64,000 nucleotides of DNA from the NCBI RefSeq assembly GCF_018861005.1, contig NZ_JAHKQL010000016.1:124001-188000 (forward strand), written 5' to 3'. Numbering within the stretch: the first letter of the stretch is position 1; the number at the start of each line of letters is the position of its first letter. The DNA comes from Polaribacter vadi. Lineage in GTDB: Bacteria > Bacteroidota > Bacteroidia > Flavobacteriales > Flavobacteriaceae. Shown here piece by piece: positions 61,472 to 64,000 of the stretch. Position numbers and translations under genes: made by a program. The notes beneath the pieces were generated by a model. The model was given only the letters and a program-made list of their open reading frames with translations. It was not told where the DNA came from and did not search any database.

Positions 61472-62170
61472 ATGAATTGTATAATAATTGATGATGATGC
61501 AACTGCAAGGTTAATAACAAAACAACTTTGCTTAAAGACAGAACAAATAAATGTTATTGATGAATTTTCTTCTGCAATAGATGCTATAAAGTTTTTAAAT
61601 ACAGCAAGTGTAGATTTAGTTTATCTAGATATACATATGCCTACTTTTTCTGGTTTTGATTTTATTAAAACTCTAAAAAATCCACCAAAAATCATTTTAA
61701 CTACTAGCGATAAAAATTTGGCGCTTGAAGCTTTTGAATATAAAAGTGTGGTAGATTATTTAGTAAAACCAATTACTAGAGAGCGTTTTAATAAATCTTT
61801 AGAAAAACTAGAATCGTTTACGGTTATAGAAAAACCAAAACCAAAGAAGAAACCAAAATCGAATTTTATCTACGTAAATGTAGATAGAAGACTTGTAAAA
61901 GTTAGTATACCTAGTATCTATTTAATAGAGGCTAAAGGAGATTATATTAATATAAAAACAGAAGAAAAAAATTATATTGTACACTCTACCTTAAAGAAAA
62001 TAGAAGACAAATTACCTACAGACACCTTTTTTAAAGTACATAGATCTTTTATTATTAATATTTCTGAAATAATAGACATAGAAGATAATACTGTTTTAAT
62101 TAAAAAAGATGTAGTTCCTGTAAGCAGGTCTAATAAAAGCGAACTTATGAAAAAGTTAAATTTGTTATAA
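61472..62170 (+). CDS. LytTR-family response regulator
   Basis: A 232-residue regulator with a receiver (1-120; Asp7-Asp9 in IIIDDDA, phospho-acceptor Asp53 in VYLDIHMPTFSG, Lys in YLVKPIT near 105), a Lys/Pro-rich linker (KPKPKKKPKS near 127) and a LytTR DNA-binding domain (about 132-232) showing IYLIEAKGDYINIK and FFKVHRSFIINI. It is the output member of the receiver-HPt-LytTR set. It belongs to the same family as the regulator at 40479-41213 but is not its close copy. Target genes unknown. Confidence 0.93.
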   Translation: MNCIIIDDDATARLITKQLCLKTEQINVIDEFSSAIDAIKFLNTASVDLVYLDIHMPTFSGFDFIKTLKNPPKIILTTSDKNLALEAFEYKSVVDYLVKPITRERFNKSLEKLESFTVIEKPKPKKKPKSNFIYVNVDRRLVKVSIPSIYLIEAKGDYINIKTEEKNYIVHSTLKKIEDKLPTDTFFKVHRSFIINISEIIDIEDNTVLIKKDVVPVSRSNKSELMKKLNLL

Positions 62171-62258
62171 GTTTTTCGTTTAACGTAACTTTTTCACCAT
62201 TCGTCGAAGATTAACTCCCAATAAACGAACTTTAGCTAATAAAATTTAAATACCAACT

Positions 62259-62266
62259 TATATTTG
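62259..62266 (+). promoter_or_regulatory. -7 box of a candidate small RNA
   Basis: TATATTTG on the plus strand in the 338-base gap between the LytTR and DUF1800 genes, about 52 bases upstream of a strong terminator. Confidence 0.5.
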
Positions 62267-62269
62267 TAG

Positions 62270-62350
62270 TATAATTATGACAATTATAAGTTGGGGGATT
62301 TATAAATTGTAACTAATAAAGGACTGATATATAAATCAGTCCTTTTTTTT
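62270..62350 (+). ncRNA. Candidate short RNA with G-run
   Basis: A transcript from the box at 62259-62266 to the terminator at 62318-62350 would be 75-80 nt. It begins with a 7-bp perfect hairpin (TATAATT/AATTATA, 62270-62288), then a single-stranded UUGGGGG (62291-62297), then the terminator. It includes only an 11-codon frame (ATG at 62277). The rest of the gap, 62171-62258 and 62351-62508, is AT-rich and holds nothing I can name. It may instead be a terminated leader of DUF1800. Confidence 0.4.
62318..62350 (+). terminator. Terminator in the LytTR-DUF1800 gap
   Basis: AAAGGACTGAT (62318-62328) pairs with ATCAGTCCTTT (62335-62345), loop ATATAA, followed by eight T. Confidence 0.85.
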
Positions 62351-62508
62351 ATGCTTTAATTTTAGCTCTACATTATTTTACCAGTTAAACTAATTTGCTG
62401 TTTTTTTAAGATTAATTTTATAAATTAACTAATTTTTAATCAATTATTTAATTTATGTTTAAACTTTTTATGAACTTGTCAGTCTAAAGAAAATAATCGT
62501 ATAAAATT

Positions 62509-63900
62509 ATGAAACAAAAACATATTCTTCATTTACATTGGCGATCAGGTTTTGGAATTGATTATAAAGAACTCTTAAAATTAAAGTCTAAATCAAAATC
62601 TAAAATTGTTGCAGAAATTTTTGAAACATCAAACGATTATAAACCACTCGAATTAGATCTTTCTGAATTTGATGACATTAAATTTAAAACTATAAGAGAG
62701 CTTAAAAATAAATTTACTGATCAAGAAATTAGAAATTTAAGAAAACAACAACAACAAAAAGTAAGAGAATTAAATAGTGCTTGGTTAAAAAGATTAGCAG
62801 AATCAAATGCCATTTTAAGAGAAAAAATGACCTTGTTTTGGGCAAATGTTTTTGTGTGTAGAGATAATAATATTTTTTTTATCCAAAGATATAATAATAC
62901 CTTAAGAAAACATGCTTTAGGAGACTTTAGGCAATTTGTAAAAGTAATTGCAAAAGAACCTTCTATGAGCAAGTATTTAAATAATAAACAGAATATAAAG
63001 ATTAAACCTAACGAAAATTTTGCCAGAGAGTTAATGGAGCTGTTTACGTTAGGTGTTGGCAATTATACAGAACAAGACATTAAAGAAGCAGCAAAGGCAT
63101 TTACAGGTTGGTCTTTTAAAAATAATGGAGATTATTATCTTAGAGAAAAACAACATGATTATGCAGAAAAAAGATTTTTTGGTAAAACAGGTAATTTCAA
63201 TGGTGATGATATTATAGACATAATTTTAGAACAAAAACAATGTGCAAAATATATTTGTACAAAGGTTTACAAATATTTTATTAATCCTATTGTTGATAAA
63301 AAAAGACTAAACGAAATTACAGATGTCTTTTATAAAGATTATAATATCAGTAATTTAATGAGCTATATTTTTAAATCGAAATGGTTTTATGAAGATGTTA
63401 ATATTGGAGTTAAAATAAAATCTCCTGTAGAATTATTAGTAGGTATTCAAAAAATTGTACCTGTTTCTTTTGATAAAAAACAACAATTAATCTATTTACA
63501 AAAAATGATGGGACAAGTATTACTTTACCCAGATAATGTTTCTGGTTGGCAAGGAGGTAAAAGTTGGATAGATTCTAACACCTTAATGTTTAGAATGAAA
63601 TTATCTGCTTTATTACTTAACAATGCAATAATTGATTTAGATGAAAAAGGAGATTTCGAAGATACATTTGATAAGTACTATAAGAAAGTAAAACAAAGAA
63701 GTAAATACTTAAAAACAACCAAAAACTGGGGTCAGTTTGATGCTAAACACAAAGATTTATACCCCAAAGAATTAACTGATTTGTTAATTCTATCAAAAAT
63801 AGATACAGACACAGTAAGTTTTCTTGAATCACTACAAGTTAAATCAAACCGAAATTTCTGTATACAATTAATGTCAATTCCAGAATATCAACTTTGTTAA
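62509..63900 (+). CDS. DUF1800 family protein
   Basis: A 463-residue protein of the DUF1800 family, whose members are usually paired with a DUF1501 protein, as here (9 bases to the next start). Family landmarks are WRSGFGIDYKELL at the N-terminus, the NENFARELMELFTLG segment near 168-182, AAKAFTGWSF near 195 and the closing GWQGGKSWIDSNTL segment near 347. There is no classical signal peptide, although members act in the envelope in some species. The function is unknown, possibly export or processing of polymers. No clear promoter was found beyond the terminated stretch upstream. Confidence 0.9.
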   Translation: MKQKHILHLHWRSGFGIDYKELLKLKSKSKSKIVAEIFETSNDYKPLELDLSEFDDIKFKTIRELKNKFTDQEIRNLRKQQQQKVRELNSAWLKRLAESNAILREKMTLFWANVFVCRDNNIFFIQRYNNTLRKHALGDFRQFVKVIAKEPSMSKYLNNKQNIKIKPNENFARELMELFTLGVGNYTEQDIKEAAKAFTGWSFKNNGDYYLREKQHDYAEKRFFGKTGNFNGDDIIDIILEQKQCAKYICTKVYKYFINPIVDKKRLNEITDVFYKDYNISNLMSYIFKSKWFYEDVNIGVKIKSPVELLVGIQKIVPVSFDKKQQLIYLQKMMGQVLLYPDNVSGWQGGKSWIDSNTLMFRMKLSALLLNNAIIDLDEKGDFEDTFDKYYKKVKQRSKYLKTTKNWGQFDAKHKDLYPKELTDLLILSKIDTDTVSFLESLQVKSNRNFCIQLMSIPEYQLC

Positions 63901-63909
63901 ACTAAAACT

Positions 63910-64000
63910 ATGGAAAGAAGAGATTTTTTAAAACAAAGTACGTTAGCAAGTAGCTTATTTTTTGTTCCGAATTTTGTAAAAGCTTTTGAGAATGTTTCTA
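63910..64000 (+). CDS. DUF1501 protein with Tat signal, 3' end outside window
   Basis: Thirty codons are visible. They begin MERRDFLKQSTLASSLFFVP, with the twin-arginine motif RRDFLK followed by a hydrophobic stretch, the usual Tat export signal of DUF1501 proteins. The position directly after a DUF1800 gene is the family's standard arrangement. The assignment rests on the signal and the neighbour, as the domain itself lies beyond the window. Confidence 0.75.
   Translation, partial: MERRDFLKQSTLASSLFFVPNFVKAFENVS

Noticed and set aside
62277..62312. 11-codon gene in the candidate small RNA
   Set aside because: Too short and without any supporting copies or context; noted only as part of the RNA.
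1..64000. tRNA, rRNA, transposase, integrase or prophage genes
   Set aside because: None was recognised in coding regions or in the longer gaps.

Overview
The window is a 64 kb AT-rich chromosomal segment from a member of the Bacteroidota, most likely a marine Flavobacteriaceae of the Polaribacter/Tenacibaculum type. This rests on Bacteroidetes-specific families (DUF4270, DUF4271, DUF4296, DUF6493, DUF3109, a SUF operon, a BspA-like protein with a type IX secretion sorting domain), on the many TAnnTTTG -7 boxes of the Bacteroidetes sigma factor in front of genes, on weak Shine-Dalgarno sequences, and on the Gln-x-His dihydroorotase variant. No rRNA, tRNA, CRISPR array, insertion sequence or prophage is visible. 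Most of the window is a conserved housekeeping backbone with a signalling-rich centre.

Layout. 1-4 kb: end of a SWIM zinc-finger gene translationally coupled to a DUF6493 gene. 4-8.4 kb: SUF iron-sulfur assembly operon on the minus strand (A-type scaffold, sufB, sufC, sufD) without sufS or sufE. 8.4-16 kb: lipoprotein dihaem peroxidase, tyrS, an epimerase, a GT2/pyrC/DUF4296 operon and a divergent DUF4271/hemD pair ending in a 27-bp perfect terminator stem. 16-26 kb: KDG kinase, peroxiredoxin, radA flanked by two copies of a dispersed hairpin repeat in opposite orientation, a panC/panD/flippase-like operon, and the divergent short glycogen-synthase-like/DUF4270/glmS operon. 26.5-31.3 kb: a 1403-residue sensor kinase with seven PAS domains, followed by a stand-alone receiver. 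33-41 kb: TonB, an FAD protein with MarC, DUF3109, and three LytS-type histidine kinases packed with a single LytTR regulator. 41.4-50 kb: DUF4412 protein, a 1771-residue leucine-rich T9SS surface protein, a second TonB, and a sugar N-acetyltransferase. 50-60 kb: aldo/keto reductase, pgk, holB, ribE, pdxA, DUF177/rpmF, fabH/accB/accC. 60-64 kb: an Lrp regulator, a receiver-HPt-LytTR cassette, and a DUF1800/DUF1501 pair cut by the window end.

The most unusual part is 31.4-32.9 kb. This looks like empty intergenic DNA but holds three tandem units of about 457 bp on the minus strand. Each has its own promoter (TTTG or TTCG, 19 bp, TATATTTG), a C-run directly before an ATG, a 40-codon gene for a small one-helix membrane peptide, and a terminator. 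Units 2 and 3 also carry a pair of C-rich boxes 45 bp apart; unit 1 has one such box. A fourth, promoter-proximal unit keeps promoter and terminator but has no gene and could give a short RNA of about 108 nt. The layout resembles tandem arrays of small hydrophobic peptides such as the enterobacterial Ldr repeats, but I do not recognise the peptide and no function is claimed. A separate candidate small RNA near 62.3 kb carries a UUGGGGG stretch complementary to the C-run in front of these starts.

Several starts were set by promoter position instead of longest frame: tyrS, holB, pdxA, the peroxidase, the LytTR regulator at 40.5 kb and the aldo/keto reductase. Non-ATG starts are likely for DUF4271 (TTG), DUF4270 (GTG), the flippase-like protein (GTG) and the receiver at 31 kb (TTG).
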